The notes: generated by a model not told the origin, from the letters alone. Numbered from the stretch's first letter, positions 53,535 through 63,594 are shown. The stretch is DNA of 64,000 nt from Succinimonas amylolytica DSM 2873 (GCF_000378405.1 NZ_KB899637.1:31851-95850), one strand, 5' to 3'. Numbers and translations are program-made.

Positions 53535-53923
53535 GATGACCTTTTATGAGAAATGAGAATCCGTATCCGTTTCTCCAGAATATCGGCGACAGCGGGGACA
53601 TTTTAAGTCTGATAGCCAGATGCCGACCGTACCTCTTACGGTACACTGGAAAGTATATCAAAATTGCTGTTGTTTTTTAAGAAATAAGGCGATTTTGTCT
53701 GTCACTTTTTAAGTTTTCCGAAGTCTCTGTTCTGCAGTCCCCGAAAAACGGTTCTTCCGGTCTCCGGAAGCGGGGCCGCGACTTTCCCGTTTCCGGAGGC
53801 GGCTCCGGAAAATTGCTGTGGGTAAGTAACGTGATAGAATTGAAGTGATCTCCCGTCGCTGTAACTCCGGTTCCGGAGTTTGCCGGTACGGATCCCGGAA
53901 CCGGGAAATTCTGGAGGGCCGAT

Positions 53924-55615
53924 ATGTTTCTGGAACGCATTGAAATCAAGAATTATCGCGGCATCGCAAGAATGTCCGTCCCCTTTAACAAAAAAACCGT
54001 GTTTATCGGGGAAAACGCCTGGGGCAAGACCTCGCTGCTCAGGGGACTGGCTTCGCTTCTGGGAAACGGAGACGTTCCCTATGAATTTACCGAGGATGAT
54101 TTTCACAAGGATTATCAGGAATACCGGCAGGAGTACCGCAAGGGCGGAATGATCCCCCGGGAGCGGCAGCTCAGCTTCGTGCTGACCTTCCGTGAAGGGC
54201 ATCTAGGTTCCGCCATGAACTCTCCGAAGCTGACGCGTCTGAAACCGTGCTGGGTGCGGGGAAAGGATTGCTTCTGCCGCGTCTACTACTACGCCGGAGC
54301 GTCCATGAATGCCAACGGCACCATTTTTACCACCCATGGCTTTCTGGATCGGAACGGCGTCATGATTCCCGGGAATACCATGAGACAGGTGCGCTGCCTG
54401 CTGTCCCTGAGCCCGGTATTCCGGATTCGGGACAGCAGGCAGGTTACCCTGACGGAGGGAGGAGGTGACGAGCCCCTTTCCCGGGATGACGGCATTCCTG
54501 ACGGCCTTCCGGCCAGCGAGGAAAAGCTGATGGAGCTGTTCAGGGCAGTAAGCACCACGGACGGGGAAGTGATTCCGGTCAGGATTATCAAGGAGGGGAT
54601 TCAGGCCGTCAGCAGTTTGTTTGACCACTATTTTTCGTTTATACCGCCTCTTATGGGCAAGAGAATCGGTGTCCGCCACCGTACTCTGACGGATATTGTT
54701 GCCAAACCGATTTCCAGTGAATCCCTGGGATCTCTTAAAAAGCTGATCCGGAATTCCAATCCCCGGGAGGTGCGTATTCTGCTGGCATATGTGGCCGGCT
54801 CCCTGCTGGACGCCGCCGGAGGAAGGAAGATTGACAGACTGGCCAAGCCCATTGTGATTTTTGAGGATATTGAGAGCCGGCTGCATCCCACGGTGCTTTT
54901 CAATGTCTGGAATATTCTGGATCTTCTTCCGATGCAGCAGATTATCACTACCAATTCCGGGGACATTCTTTCCACGGTCAGCCTTCAGGATATCAGGCGC
55001 TGTGCCCGTAAATCGGATATGACGGCCTGCTACCAGGTGGACGAGCGGAAGTTTACCAGCGACGATCTGCGGAAGATCGCCTTTCATGTCCGCCTGAACC
55101 GCCCCATGACGCTGTTTGCCAGATCCTGGGTGTTTGTGGAAGGGGAAACGGAAATCTGGCTTCTTAATGAATTCGCCTCCATCGTCGGGGTTTCGCTGCC
55201 GGCGGAAGGGGTGCGGCTGGTGGAATACGCCCAGTGCGGTGCCGCCCCCCTTATCAAGCTGGCCAATCATCTGGGGATTTTCTGGCATCTGGTGGCGGAC
55301 GGCGACGAAGCCGGAATCAAGTATGCCTCCCAGGCTTCTCAGGGCGGCCATAACAACCAGGTGACCCTGCTGCCGTGCCGGGACATTGAGCATTTCCTTT
55401 ACGAGAACGGCTTCGAGTCCGTTTACCGCCAGGCCTCCCGGCTTACCGGAAGAGGGGAGACGGAAAGCAGGATCATTGAAACTGCTCTTAAGAAAATGAC
55501 CAAGCCTGGAATGGCACTGGCTATTGTAGACGAAGCCCGGAGGAGAGGACGGAAGGCAGTGCCGCAGCTTTTGCAGAAGCTTTTCGCTCAGATAATCGCC
55601 AGAACGATATCCTGA
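53924..55615 (+). CDS. OLD-family ATP-dependent nuclease (YbjD-like)
   Basis: 563 residues. N-terminal AAA ATPase with Walker A GENAWGKTSLLRGL near residue 29 and Walker B PIVIFEDIESRLHP, then a TOPRIM nuclease domain with VEGETEIWLL (catalytic Glu) and the LVADGDEAG motif. It begins MFLERIEIKNYRGIARMSVP, typical of OLD proteins. No UvrD-like helicase is adjacent, so this is not a Gabija pair. It is probably a DNA repair or anti-phage nuclease of the YbjD type. Confidence 0.9.
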   Translation: MFLERIEIKNYRGIARMSVPFNKKTVFIGENAWGKTSLLRGLASLLGNGDVPYEFTEDDFHKDYQEYRQEYRKGGMIPRERQLSFVLTFREGHLGSAMNSPKLTRLKPCWVRGKDCFCRVYYYAGASMNANGTIFTTHGFLDRNGVMIPGNTMRQVRCLLSLSPVFRIRDSRQVTLTEGGGDEPLSRDDGIPDGLPASEEKLMELFRAVSTTDGEVIPVRIIKEGIQAVSSLFDHYFSFIPPLMGKRIGVRHRTLTDIVAKPISSESLGSLKKLIRNSNPREVRILLAYVAGSLLDAAGGRKIDRLAKPIVIFEDIESRLHPTVLFNVWNILDLLPMQQIITTNSGDILSTVSLQDIRRCARKSDMTACYQVDERKFTSDDLRKIAFHVRLNRPMTLFARSWVFVEGETEIWLLNEFASIVGVSLPAEGVRLVEYAQCGAAPLIKLANHLGIFWHLVADGDEAGIKYASQASQGGHNNQVTLLPCRDIEHFLYENGFESVYRQASRLTGRGETESRIIETALKKMTKPGMALAIVDEARRRGRKAVPQLLQKLFAQIIARTIS

Positions 55616-55674
55616 TCCGGTATCTTGTGCAGCCGAAGGCGGAAATGCCGGCAAGGACGGATTAAGGGGACAAA

Positions 55675-55696
55675 TAAAAAGCCGGAAGATCCGGCC
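55675..55696 (-). terminator. terminator of suhB (minus strand)
   Basis: GCCGGA / TCCGGC with a three-base loop, followed on the minus strand by five T residues. It lies about 22 bases after the suhB stop. Confidence 0.8.
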
Positions 55697-55717
55697 TTGT
55701 TCGCAAGTGCTTAATTA

Positions 55718-56566
55718 TCAGCCGGCTGCCTTGATTTCCCGGAGCAGATTCTGAATTGCATAGGGATTGGCTGCCACGATGTTGCCGTTTTTGGCATAAT
55801 CCGGCTTGCCCTCGAAATCAGTAACCACACCGCCGGCCTCGCGCACCAGAAGCTCTCCGGCACAGAAATCCCACGGCTTCAGGCAGAGCTCGAAGTAGCC
55901 ATCCATGCGGCCGGCTGCCACGTAGGCCAGATCCAGACTGGCGGTACCGGCTCTCCGGATATCAGCGCAGCGGCTGAATACTCTGGCTAAGATCTTCTGG
56001 TAATGTTCCAGATGCTCCCGGTTCCGGCAGGGGAAGGCGGTGGCGAAAATACCGGTATCCAGCCCCTTGATATTGCTTACCCGGATTTTTCTGTTGTTAA
56101 GAATGGCTCCTTCGCCCTTGGTGGCGGTAAAGAGTTCGTTTCTTATAGGATCGTACACCACGCCCACAGAGGTGATGCCCTTGATTTTGACGCCGATGGA
56201 AACTGCAATGTGGGGAATGCCCTTGCAGAAGTTGGTGGTGCCGTCAAGGGGATCAATAACCCAGAGATAGTCGGAATCTGCGGTGTTTTTGGAGCTGCCG
56301 CTTTCTTCGGCAAGAATGCCGTGCTCGGGATAATAGCGGGAAATCACGCCTTTAATAGCGTTCTCGCATTCCCGGTCAACATTGGTTACCAGATCGTCCT
56401 TGGCCTTTTCCTGTACGGTAATATGATCCCGATCCTCAAAGTTTCTGTTGATAATTTCGCCGGCGGCGCGGGCAGCTCTGACAGCAATATTTAAAAGTCC
56501 CTTCGGAGTGGCGGGGGTTTTCTTTGCGGCAAAGGAACCGCGGGTATCTTTGGACGTTGCTTCCAT
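55718..56566 (-). CDS. suhB: inositol monophosphatase family protein SuhB
   Basis: 282 residues. Metal-binding motifs DPLDGTTNF and WDFCAGELLVREAGG are complete, and LLNIAVRAARAAGEII matches the SuhB N-terminus. A basic extension of about 22 residues (MEATSKDTRGSFAAKKTPAT) precedes it and is absent from E. coli SuhB. In enterobacteria SuhB also acts with Nus factors in rRNA antitermination; the phosphatase activity is on inositol phosphate. Confidence 0.94.
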   Translation of the reverse strand: MEATSKDTRGSFAAKKTPATPKGLLNIAVRAARAAGEIINRNFEDRDHITVQEKAKDDLVTNVDRECENAIKGVISRYYPEHGILAEESGSSKNTADSDYLWVIDPLDGTTNFCKGIPHIAVSIGVKIKGITSVGVVYDPIRNELFTATKGEGAILNNRKIRVSNIKGLDTGIFATAFPCRNREHLEHYQKILARVFSRCADIRRAGTASLDLAYVAAGRMDGYFELCLKPWDFCAGELLVREAGGVVTDFEGKPDYAKNGNIVAANPYAIQNLLREIKAAG

Positions 56567-56753
56567 GATAGTAACTCGATGCTGATTAAAAACGGTTAAA
56601 GATCGGATGGACAGTTATTGACCACCGCCGGAATTATACATGAATAATGTGATCCTGAGCAAATTATACTAAGTTTTTTTGAGATGCTTTATAATGGGAC
56701 GGCACAGGATGCATAAAGACATATGCAGCGGAAAAAGCGGAGTTGTTTACTTC

Positions 56754-57428
56754 ATGAAAATTGTTCTTAACTACAGGGATGCCGAGGATCTTATGCGGGG
56801 CGCCGGAATATACGGCTCTCCTTCCGATGTTTACGGCCTCCTGATGGGACTGATAGCGGCCGGGTTCCGGGAGGACGGACGGGATTTTGAGGAGCTGGTG
56901 CGCAATCTGGTCAATGACGGCGAACAGTTTCCCAGGAATGTCCGGACCTGGCTGAGAGAAACCGTAAGCGGCATCATAGAGCAGTATCTTTCCGGAGAGG
57001 GGATGCATCTTCTGCTGCCCGGGGACGGAACTCCGGCTATGGATCGGGCGGCATGCCTGATAGAACTGGCTCACGGCTTTCTGACCGGGTTTTCCTGCCG
57101 GAAGCCCGGCGGCAGGAAGCTTTCCAGGGAGGCACAGGAATTTCTGTCGGATCTGGACGGCTACTGCCGGGCCTCGTCCGAGGCGGAGGACGGCGAGGAG
57201 TTTGAAGATACCTTTGTTACTCTGACGGATCATCTCTCGGCCGGAGCCCAGATATGCTTCGAGGAATGTGCCGGAAGCCTGTATCCCAAGGCCAATGCCG
57301 GAGAGGACTTTGTTCTTGAGGATGATGACGGCGGGGCACCGGTACGGCTTTCTCCCTCCCGTGAAAACATTCATAATATGGAGGAGGCCGGCTGGGAAAG
57401 GAAAACCAGGACGGCTTCCGGAAGCTGA
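56754..57428 (+). CDS. UPF0149/YgfB-YecA family protein
   Basis: About 224 residues. MRGAGIYGSPSDVYGLLMGL matches the conserved segment of UPF0149 (helices with SPS-VHGLL-G). The rest is helical and acidic (VLEDDDGG, EDGEEFED). The start is set at MKIVLNYRDAEDLM because earlier in-frame starts lack a family match. In E. coli YgfB relatives have a poorly defined role. It is divergent from suhB. Confidence 0.8.
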   Translation: MKIVLNYRDAEDLMRGAGIYGSPSDVYGLLMGLIAAGFREDGRDFEELVRNLVNDGEQFPRNVRTWLRETVSGIIEQYLSGEGMHLLLPGDGTPAMDRAACLIELAHGFLTGFSCRKPGGRKLSREAQEFLSDLDGYCRASSEAEDGEEFEDTFVTLTDHLSAGAQICFEECAGSLYPKANAGEDFVLEDDDGGAPVRLSPSRENIHNMEEAGWERKTRTASGS

Positions 57429-57656
57429 CCAGCTGAGTTCCTGAAAACTCCGTTCTGCGGGGCCTGTAAAGTTTTTTTGATGCCCCGGAGTCCGGATACT
57501 ATGTTACAGAATATCCCCGATGTGGTATATTTAGCGCATTACAACAATAATCGGCGGCCGGTATGAAAACCTTTTTTCGGAAAGCCTTTGAAACCGGCTG
57601 CTTAAGCTGACTACAGACCTAAAGTGCAGAATCAGACCTATTTTTAAGGATTTAAA
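57429..57656. other. intergenic region before pgm
   Basis: About 230 bases, likely holding the pgm promoter (GTGGTATATTTAGCG near 57523). No gene seen. Confidence 0.4.
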
Positions 57657-59306
57657 ATGGCATTACATCCCTTTGCCGGCAAGCCTGCCAGACTGGAAGA
57701 TCTTACTAATATTCCCCGTCTCATGACGGCCTATTATCTTAACAAGCCCGATATGTCCAAAGCGGAGGAGCGGGTGAGCTTCGGCACCTCCGGCCATCGC
57801 GGCAGCTCCCTGAATTCTGCCTTTACCGAATCACATATTCTGGCTGTATGTCAGGCCATTGCCGAATATCGCGCAAAGGAAGGGGTTACCGGACCCATTT
57901 TTGTGGGAATGGATACCCATGCTCTTTCCGAGGCTGCTCTGGCCACTGCGGTGGAGGTTCTGGCTGCCAACGGCTGTCAGGTGCGCATCGAAAAGGACTT
58001 CGGCTACACTCCTACCCCGGTGATTTCCCACCAGATACTGACCTACAACGAAGGCCGGGACAGCGATCTTTCTGACGGCATTGTAATTACTCCCTCCCAC
58101 AATCCTCCGGTAGACGGCGGTATCAAGTACAATCCGGTGAACGGCGGACCGGCCGGCACCGAGATTACCCAGTGGGTTCAGGATCGGGCCAATGCGATTC
58201 TGGAGAACGATCTCCGCGATGTTAAGAGGGTTCCCTTCAAAAAGGCGCTTGCCATGCCTAACGTGCAGCAGGTTGATATGAGAAAGCCCTATGTGGATGA
58301 TCTTATCAATATCATTGACATGGAGGCCATAAAGAAGGCCGGCATCAAGATCGGTGTGGATCCTCTGGGCGGATCCGGTGTTTATTACTGGGATCTTATT
58401 GCCGAGACCTATGGTCTGGACATCGAGGTGGTCAACTATCGGGTGGACCCGACCTTCAGCTTTATGACCCTGGATCGGGACGGCAAGATAAGAATGGACT
58501 GTTCCAGCCCCTATGCCATGGCCAGTCTGATCAGTCATAAGGACAAGTTTGACATCGCTGTGGCCAATGACCCCGATTATGACCGGCATGGCATTGTCTG
58601 CAAGTCCGGCCTCATGAATCCCAATCATTATCTGGCAGTGGCTATTCAGTATCTTTTCACCCACAGACCGGAATGGAGCAGCAATGCGGCTGTCGGCAAA
58701 ACCCTGGTATCCTCCTCCATTATTGACCGGGTGGTAGCGAGCATCGGCCGGCCCCTGAAGGAGGTTCCGGTAGGCTTTAAGTGGTTTTCTCCGGGACTTT
58801 TCACCGGCGAGTACGGCTTTGGCGGCGAGGAATCTGCCGGTGCGTCTTTCCTGCGCCGTAACGGCAAGGTCTGGACCACCGACAAGGACGGCATCATCAT
58901 GTGTCTTCTGGCAGCAGAAATCCTGGCGGTAACCGGCAAGGATCCCCAGACTCTCTACAATGAAATCAGTGCCAGATTTGGCGAATCCGTCTACAACCGG
59001 GTGGATGCTGCCGCCAATACCGAGCAGAAGAAGGTGCTTTCCCAGCTGGATCCTGCAATGGTTGAAGCCGAGACCATGGCCGGAGAAAAGATTGTTGCCA
59101 AGCTGACCAGTGCTCCTGGAAACGGCGCCTCTATCGGCGGTCTTAAGGTGGTAACCGAAAACGGCTGGTTTGCAGCCAGACCCAGCGGCACCGAGGCTAT
59201 CTACAAGATTTACATGGAATCCTTCAAAGGCGAGGAACACCTTAAGCAGATCCAGAAGGAGGCTCAGGAAATTGTCAGCGCCGCTTTGAAGAAGGCCGGA
59301 GTGTAA
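57657..59306 (+). CDS. pgm: phosphoglucomutase
   Basis: 549 residues, interconverting glucose-1-phosphate and glucose-6-phosphate. It has [15 protein letters not shown], the active-site serine in [15 protein letters not shown], the metal site DPDYDRHG and the substrate loop [10 protein letters not shown], all as in E. coli Pgm. It is next to glgP, so glucose-1-phosphate from glycogen can be channelled into glycolysis. A clear terminator follows. Confidence 0.97.
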   Translation: MALHPFAGKPARLEDLTNIPRLMTAYYLNKPDMSKAEERVSFGTSGHRGSSLNSAFTESHILAVCQAIAEYRAKEGVTGPIFVGMDTHALSEAALATAVEVLAANGCQVRIEKDFGYTPTPVISHQILTYNEGRDSDLSDGIVITPSHNPPVDGGIKYNPVNGGPAGTEITQWVQDRANAILENDLRDVKRVPFKKALAMPNVQQVDMRKPYVDDLINIIDMEAIKKAGIKIGVDPLGGSGVYYWDLIAETYGLDIEVVNYRVDPTFSFMTLDRDGKIRMDCSSPYAMASLISHKDKFDIAVANDPDYDRHGIVCKSGLMNPNHYLAVAIQYLFTHRPEWSSNAAVGKTLVSSSIIDRVVASIGRPLKEVPVGFKWFSPGLFTGEYGFGGEESAGASFLRRNGKVWTTDKDGIIMCLLAAEILAVTGKDPQTLYNEISARFGESVYNRVDAAANTEQKKVLSQLDPAMVEAETMAGEKIVAKLTSAPGNGASIGGLKVVTENGWFAARPSGTEAIYKIYMESFKGEEHLKQIQKEAQEIVSAALKKAGV

Positions 59307-59346
59307 GACGGAGTCTGCGGGGCATTCAGTGCCATAATTCAGAAAA

Positions 59347-59371
59347 GACCGGGGGATTCCCCGGTTTTTTT
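59347..59371 (+). terminator. terminator of pgm
   Basis: GACCGGGG / CCCCGGTT followed by seven T residues, about 40 bases after the stop. Confidence 0.85.
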
Positions 59372-60000
59372 ATGCACAGAGTTCGGAAGCTGATCAGAAA
59401 ATTTCGTCATGATCTGAAAGAGGATCCCGGATCTCTGTCCGGAATAGGTGTGAAATTCCCGGGATTATGAAGGGAATTCCGGCTGGTTTTATGCCAGTAC
59501 CCGGCTGAGTCATCCGGCACGCATTTCGGGAAGACTTTCCGCATTAGCAGCGCCGCGGGGAAGGAAACCGGAGGCACAGTGCAAACAGCGGCTCAGGATT
59601 ATCCGGGCAGTGTCAGTTTTCCGGAATATGACGAGTTGCGGCCTTGGTGCTGTTTCAAAGGTTAAAATACTGTCCTGGCTTCGGGACGGCCGGGAGCTAT
59701 TATCTGCGGTGGGAAATACTAGCCCGCGGCATTCTTAGGGCGGGAGTCTGAAGCGGCTGGATAACAGTGCTGAAGTGTCCTGGAAGCTGTACCATTGCCT
59801 GACCGCTATTGGGGTTCAGGCGATCCGGCCTGTTAAAGCCTTAACGGTTTCTGAAAGCAGGTGAAGGAATTTGCGGTATACCGGAGCGGTATACCGGAGC
59901 GGGATCCTGGCTTGGAGCGGAAGGTCGGATAAGAAAGAAACAGGGGAAAACGGAGGAGAGATAATCCCCCGTTACAGGGTCGGAGAACCATAAAAAAACC
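59372..60000. other. 629-base region with no gene seen
   Basis: No convincing coding frame on either strand. A direct duplication of GGTATACCGGAGC occurs near 59875-59900. The region probably carries only the upstream control of glgP; an unrecognised RNA cannot be excluded. Confidence 0.4.
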
Positions 60001-60022
60001 AAATGTGATTAATGTCACATTA
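60001..60022. promoter_or_regulatory. CRP-binding site upstream of glgP
   Basis: TGTGATTAATGTCACA (60004-60019) is a perfect TGTGA-N6-TCACA palindrome flanked by AAA, matching the cAMP-CRP consensus. Confidence 0.75.
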
Positions 60023-60115
60023 TTAAACTCAATAGCGCATTTTAAGGCAATTTTTTTCAAAAAAAATCCCGCACCGGCGAATTTTGGTGATAAAAGTCAA
60101 AAAAATAAGTAAAAA

Positions 60116-60129
60116 TTGATTCAGATCAA
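60116..60129 (+). promoter_or_regulatory. FNR box of the glgP promoter
   Basis: TTGAT-TCAG-ATCAA is a perfect match to the FNR consensus. Its centre lies about 41.5 bases before the predicted start of transcription (about 60164), with a -10-like TACTAT at 60152-60157. This is class II geometry, so anaerobic activation of glgP is likely. Confidence 0.8.
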
Positions 60130-60151
60130 ATACATAACATCTGCTATTGGC

Positions 60152-60157
60152 TACTAT
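60152..60157 (+). promoter_or_regulatory. -10 element of the FNR-dependent glgP promoter
   Basis: TACTAT placed as expected for a class II FNR promoter whose box is centred at 60122.5. Confidence 0.55.
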
Positions 60158-60273
60158 TTGCCGTGTTAACTGTGCGGGAGTGTATCTGAATATTCGAACT
60201 CCTTGTCCTGAGGAGAGAATGGGCACTTCTGCATGAGATGGGTTTCTCCCAGACTAAAAAAAGGAAATTATTT

Positions 60274-62994
60274 ATGGCAACTAAGAAAGCTACTGCCGTT
60301 AAAGCAGAGAAGAAGACTGCTCCGGCTGCTGCTGAGAAGAAAACTGCTCCTGCCGCCGAAAAGAAGGCTGCACCTGCTACCGAAAAGAAGGCCGCACCTG
60401 CTGCTGAGAAGAAGGCCGCACCTGCTGCTGAGAAGAAGGCTGCACCTGCTGCTGAGAAGAAGGCTGCACCTGCTGAAAAGAAGGCCGCAACTGCTGCTAA
60501 GAAGACTGCTGCAAAGAATGTAACCAGCAGTTTCTTTGATCTTACTCCTGACGCTTTCAAGAAAAAGATTATCGAGCATCTGCATTCCACTCTCGGAACC
60601 AGTGAGCAGAAGGCCAGCAAGCAGTCCTGGTGGATGGCTACCTGTGCTGCGGTAAACAGCCTGGTTTACGAGCGTCTGACCCAGACTCAGCAGACTCACT
60701 TCAAGCACGATACCCGTGCTGTTCATTACCTTTCAGCTGAATTCCTGATGGGCCGTCTGACCTCCAACAATCTTTACAACCTGCACCTTTACAAGGTTTG
60801 CGAGGAGGCTCTCAAGTCTCTGGGTATCGAGCTTACCGATCTTTGCGAGCAGGAGCCGGACATGGCCCTCGGCAACGGCGGTCTCGGCCGTCTGGCTGCA
60901 TGCTTCCTGGATTCCCTGGCCACCCTTAACATGCCGGCCATCGGCTACGGCATCCACTATGAGAACGGTCTGTTCCGTCAGGAAATCCGTGACGGCCGGC
61001 AGATCGAGCGTCCGGATACCTGGCGTGAATACGGCAATCCCTGGGAAATCTGCCGTCCAGAGTCTGTTCAGGAAGTTCCTCTGGGAGGTCATGTGGAGAC
61101 TGTATTCCAGGAAGACGGCTCCATCAAGAAGATATGGCATCCTTCCAGCATGGTGAAGGGTGTGCCCTGGGATATTCCGGTAGTGGGCTACAACGGCGAG
61201 ACCGTTAACATTCTCCGTCTCTGGGAATCCCGTTCCACCGAGTCCTTCGACTGGGACGTATTCAATGCCGGCGGTTACGTGGATGCCCAGGTGGAAAAGA
61301 ACAAGGCTGAGACCATTTCCAAGGTTCTTTATCCTAACGATTCTACCGAAGCAGGCAAGATCCTCCGTCTTACCCAGCAGTACTTCTTCTGCTCCTGCTC
61401 CATCAAGGATATTCTCCGTCGTTACAAGCGTGCTCATACCGGCAAGGACGGCGTGGTAGACTTCTCCGAATTTGCTGCCAAGGTGGCCATTCAGCTGAAC
61501 GACACCCATCCGACCATCGCCATTGCCGAACTCATGCGTATTTTCCTGGATGAGGAAGGCATGGAATGGGATGCTGCATGGGGTATCTGCTACCAGGTAT
61601 TTGCCTACACCAACCACACCCTGCTCCCGGAAGCTCTGGAAAAGTGGCCGGTTTACCTCTTTGAAAAGGTTCTGCCGCGTCATCTCGAGATTATCTACGA
61701 GATCAACAGCCGCTTCCTGAACGGCGAGTGCGAGAGGGTCTTCCCGGGCGACAACAATGTCAAGTCCAAGCTTTCCATTATTGAAGAAGGCGACTGCAAG
61801 AAGGTCAGAATGGGCAATTTGGCAGTTATCGGCTCCAATAAGGTTAACGGCGTTGCCAAGGTGCACTCTGATCTGGTTCGCACCGATCTGTTCCCTGAAT
61901 ATGCCAGAATCTGGCCGGAAAAGTTCTGCAACGTAACCAATGGTGTAACTCCGCGCCGCTGGCTTTGCAACTGTAACCCGGAACTGGCCGAGCTCTTCAC
62001 CTCCAAGATTGGCGATTCCTGGCCGGTACATCTTGACGAGCTTAAGGATCTGGTTAAGTTTGCTGATGATGCCGATTTCCAGAAGAAGTTCATGGATATC
62101 AAGCATCACAACAAGGTTAAGCTTGCCAAGGTAATCAAGGCAGAAACCGGAATTGAGGTTGATCCGGATGCCATCTTCGACATTCAGATTAAGCGTCTTC
62201 ATGAATACAAGCGCCAGCAGCTGAACCTGCTTTACATTCTGGCTCTGTATCGCCGGCTTCTGGAGAATCCGGATCTTGATATCTGCAAGCATGTGTTCAT
62301 CTTCGGTGCCAAGGCTGCTCCGGGCTACAAGACTGCCAAGGATATCATCTTTGCCATCAACAAGGTGGGCGAGCGCATCAACAACGATCCGCGCATTAAC
62401 GGCAAGATCAAGGTGGTGTTCATGCCTAACTACCGCGTCAGCCTGGCTGAGAAGCTGATTCCGGCTGCCGACGTTTCCCAGCAGATCTCCACTGCCGGAT
62501 ACGAGGCTTCCGGTACCGGCAACATGAAGCTGGCTATGAACGGTGCTATTACTCTGGGAACCATGGACGGCGCCAATATCGAAATCGTTGAAGAGGCCGG
62601 TATTGAGAACAATGCCATCTTCGGTCTTTCCGTTGCTGAGGTTAAAGAGCTCAAGTCCAGAGGCTACAACCCCTGGGATTACTACAACAGCAACAACGAG
62701 ATCAGACAGGCTCTTGACTGGCTTGACAGTGACTACTTCACTCCGGGCCGTCCTGGCGAGCTGGCTTCTATCAAGCACGCTCTTCTGGGTGCCGGCGATG
62801 CCTTCCTGGCTCTGGCTGACTTTGCTTCCTACAGCGAAGCTCATGCCCGTATCGACGCGCTTTACAAGGACAAGAAGAAGTGGGCTCATGCCGCCATTGT
62901 TAACTCTGTTACCATGGGCAAGTTCAATTCCGACCGTTCTATCCAGGACTATGCGGACAACATTTGGAGTCTGAAGGATTGCGACGTTAAGTAA
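60274..62994 (+). CDS. glgP: glycogen/starch phosphorylase with histone-like N-terminal tail
   Basis: 906 residues; E. coli GlgP has 815. It releases glucose-1-phosphate from glycogen. HYLSAEFLMGR, GNGGLGRLAACFLDSLATL, NDTHPTIAIAELMR and the PLP-lysine motif EASGTGNMK are all present. Residues 1-81 are an added Lys/Ala/Pro tail made of near-perfect AAEKKAAP octapeptides, resembling histone H1-like tails. ATG 60274 follows AAGGAAA; an ATG at 60238 would add twelve residues. Codon bias implies high expression. It may respond to oxygen (FNR) and to cAMP-CRP. Confidence 0.95.
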   Translation: MATKKATAVKAEKKTAPAAAEKKTAPAAEKKAAPATEKKAAPAAEKKAAPAAEKKAAPAAEKKAAPAEKKAATAAKKTAAKNVTSSFFDLTPDAFKKKIIEHLHSTLGTSEQKASKQSWWMATCAAVNSLVYERLTQTQQTHFKHDTRAVHYLSAEFLMGRLTSNNLYNLHLYKVCEEALKSLGIELTDLCEQEPDMALGNGGLGRLAACFLDSLATLNMPAIGYGIHYENGLFRQEIRDGRQIERPDTWREYGNPWEICRPESVQEVPLGGHVETVFQEDGSIKKIWHPSSMVKGVPWDIPVVGYNGETVNILRLWESRSTESFDWDVFNAGGYVDAQVEKNKAETISKVLYPNDSTEAGKILRLTQQYFFCSCSIKDILRRYKRAHTGKDGVVDFSEFAAKVAIQLNDTHPTIAIAELMRIFLDEEGMEWDAAWGICYQVFAYTNHTLLPEALEKWPVYLFEKVLPRHLEIIYEINSRFLNGECERVFPGDNNVKSKLSIIEEGDCKKVRMGNLAVIGSNKVNGVAKVHSDLVRTDLFPEYARIWPEKFCNVTNGVTPRRWLCNCNPELAELFTSKIGDSWPVHLDELKDLVKFADDADFQKKFMDIKHHNKVKLAKVIKAETGIEVDPDAIFDIQIKRLHEYKRQQLNLLYILALYRRLLENPDLDICKHVFIFGAKAAPGYKTAKDIIFAINKVGERINNDPRINGKIKVVFMPNYRVSLAEKLIPAADVSQQISTAGYEASGTGNMKLAMNGAITLGTMDGANIEIVEEAGIENNAIFGLSVAEVKELKSRGYNPWDYYNSNNEIRQALDWLDSDYFTPGRPGELASIKHALLGAGDAFLALADFASYSEAHARIDALYKDKKKWAHAAIVNSVTMGKFNSDRSIQDYADNIWSLKDCDVK
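60304..60516 (+). repeat. glgP: 24-bp repeats coding for the GlgP N-terminal AAEKKAAP tail
   Basis: Six or seven imperfect in-frame copies of a 24-base unit encoding AAEKKAAP. Coding and contiguous, without CRISPR spacers. Confidence 0.85.
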
Positions 62995-63042
62995 TCCATG
63001 ACTGAGAGTTCCTTCCGGGGAACTTAGAACGTCAGATGAGAG

Positions 63043-63084
63043 AGAACCGGCAGGCTGTGAATTCAGTAATGCCGGTTCTTTTTA
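63043..63084 (+). terminator. terminator of glgP
   Basis: AGAACCGGCA / TGCCGGTTCT stem followed by T residues, about 50 bases after the stop. Confidence 0.85.
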
Positions 63085-63421
63085 TTTGTCCGGAAGAATC
63101 CCTGGGAAGTTTTGTAATATATTCTTGGACTGACAGGAAACCCGCATTTTGTCATGTTATGCCGGGGGATTTCCAGGGGCGCTAAAGAGACGTACTTCCG
63201 GGGCTTAGGCCGGGCTTTTCCCGGCAGGTACAGGAAGCGTGCTTTATCAAAGAGACTGCCAGTAAAAATGGCAGGGGAAGCAAATCCCGGTTCTGCTGTT
63301 CAGAGGTCTGATACGGGCTGCTCTCAGAGTAACTGTAAAATTACAAAACAGCCGTTATGACATCAGAAAACAGACAGAAAACGAACTGAGAAATAACAGA
63401 ATGGATGGATAAAAATTTAGA
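63085..63421. other. intergenic region between glgP and the tRNA genes
   Basis: About 335 bases with no convincing gene. The tRNA transcript must end here but no clear terminator is visible. Confidence 0.4.
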
Positions 63422-63497
63422 TGGTGGTCGCTATAGGGATCGAACCTATGACCTCCTCCTTGTAAGGGAGATGCTCTCCCAGCTGAGCTAAGCGACC
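63422..63497 (-). tRNA. tRNA-Val (anticodon UAC)
   Basis: Minus strand. Acceptor stem GGTCGCT / AGCGACC, anticodon loop CTTACAA (anticodon TAC), T-arm GGTTCGATCC and an encoded CCA end. CmoA/CmoB/CmoM, also in this window, modify U34 of such tRNA-Val in related bacteria. Confidence 0.97.
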
Positions 63498-63518
63498 ATC
63501 GTGAGATGGAAATTTGTA

Positions 63519-63594
63519 TGGTGGTCGCTATAGGGATCGAACCTATGACCTCCTCCTTGTAAGGGAGATGCTCTCCCAGCTGAGCTAAGCGACC
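63519..63594 (-). tRNA. tRNA-Val (anticodon UAC), second copy
   Basis: Minus strand, identical in sequence to the copy at 63422-63497 and separated from it by about 20 bases. CCA is encoded. Confidence 0.97.

Noticed and set aside
53924-55615. OLD nuclease as part of a Gabija defence pair
   Set aside because: No UvrD-like helicase (GajB) gene is on either side; the neighbours are a DUF2057 gene and suhB.
59833-60060. Minus-strand 75-codon frame upstream of glgP
   Set aside because: No ribosome-binding site and no domain; it overlaps the CRP site and looks like a chance frame.
60304-60516. 24-bp repeats near glgP as CRISPR or a mobile element
   Set aside because: They lie in frame in glgP with no spacers or terminal repeats.
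60733-62889. Long minus-strand frame opposite glgP
   Set aside because: It mirrors the codon bias of the real glgP gene; no domains or start signals.
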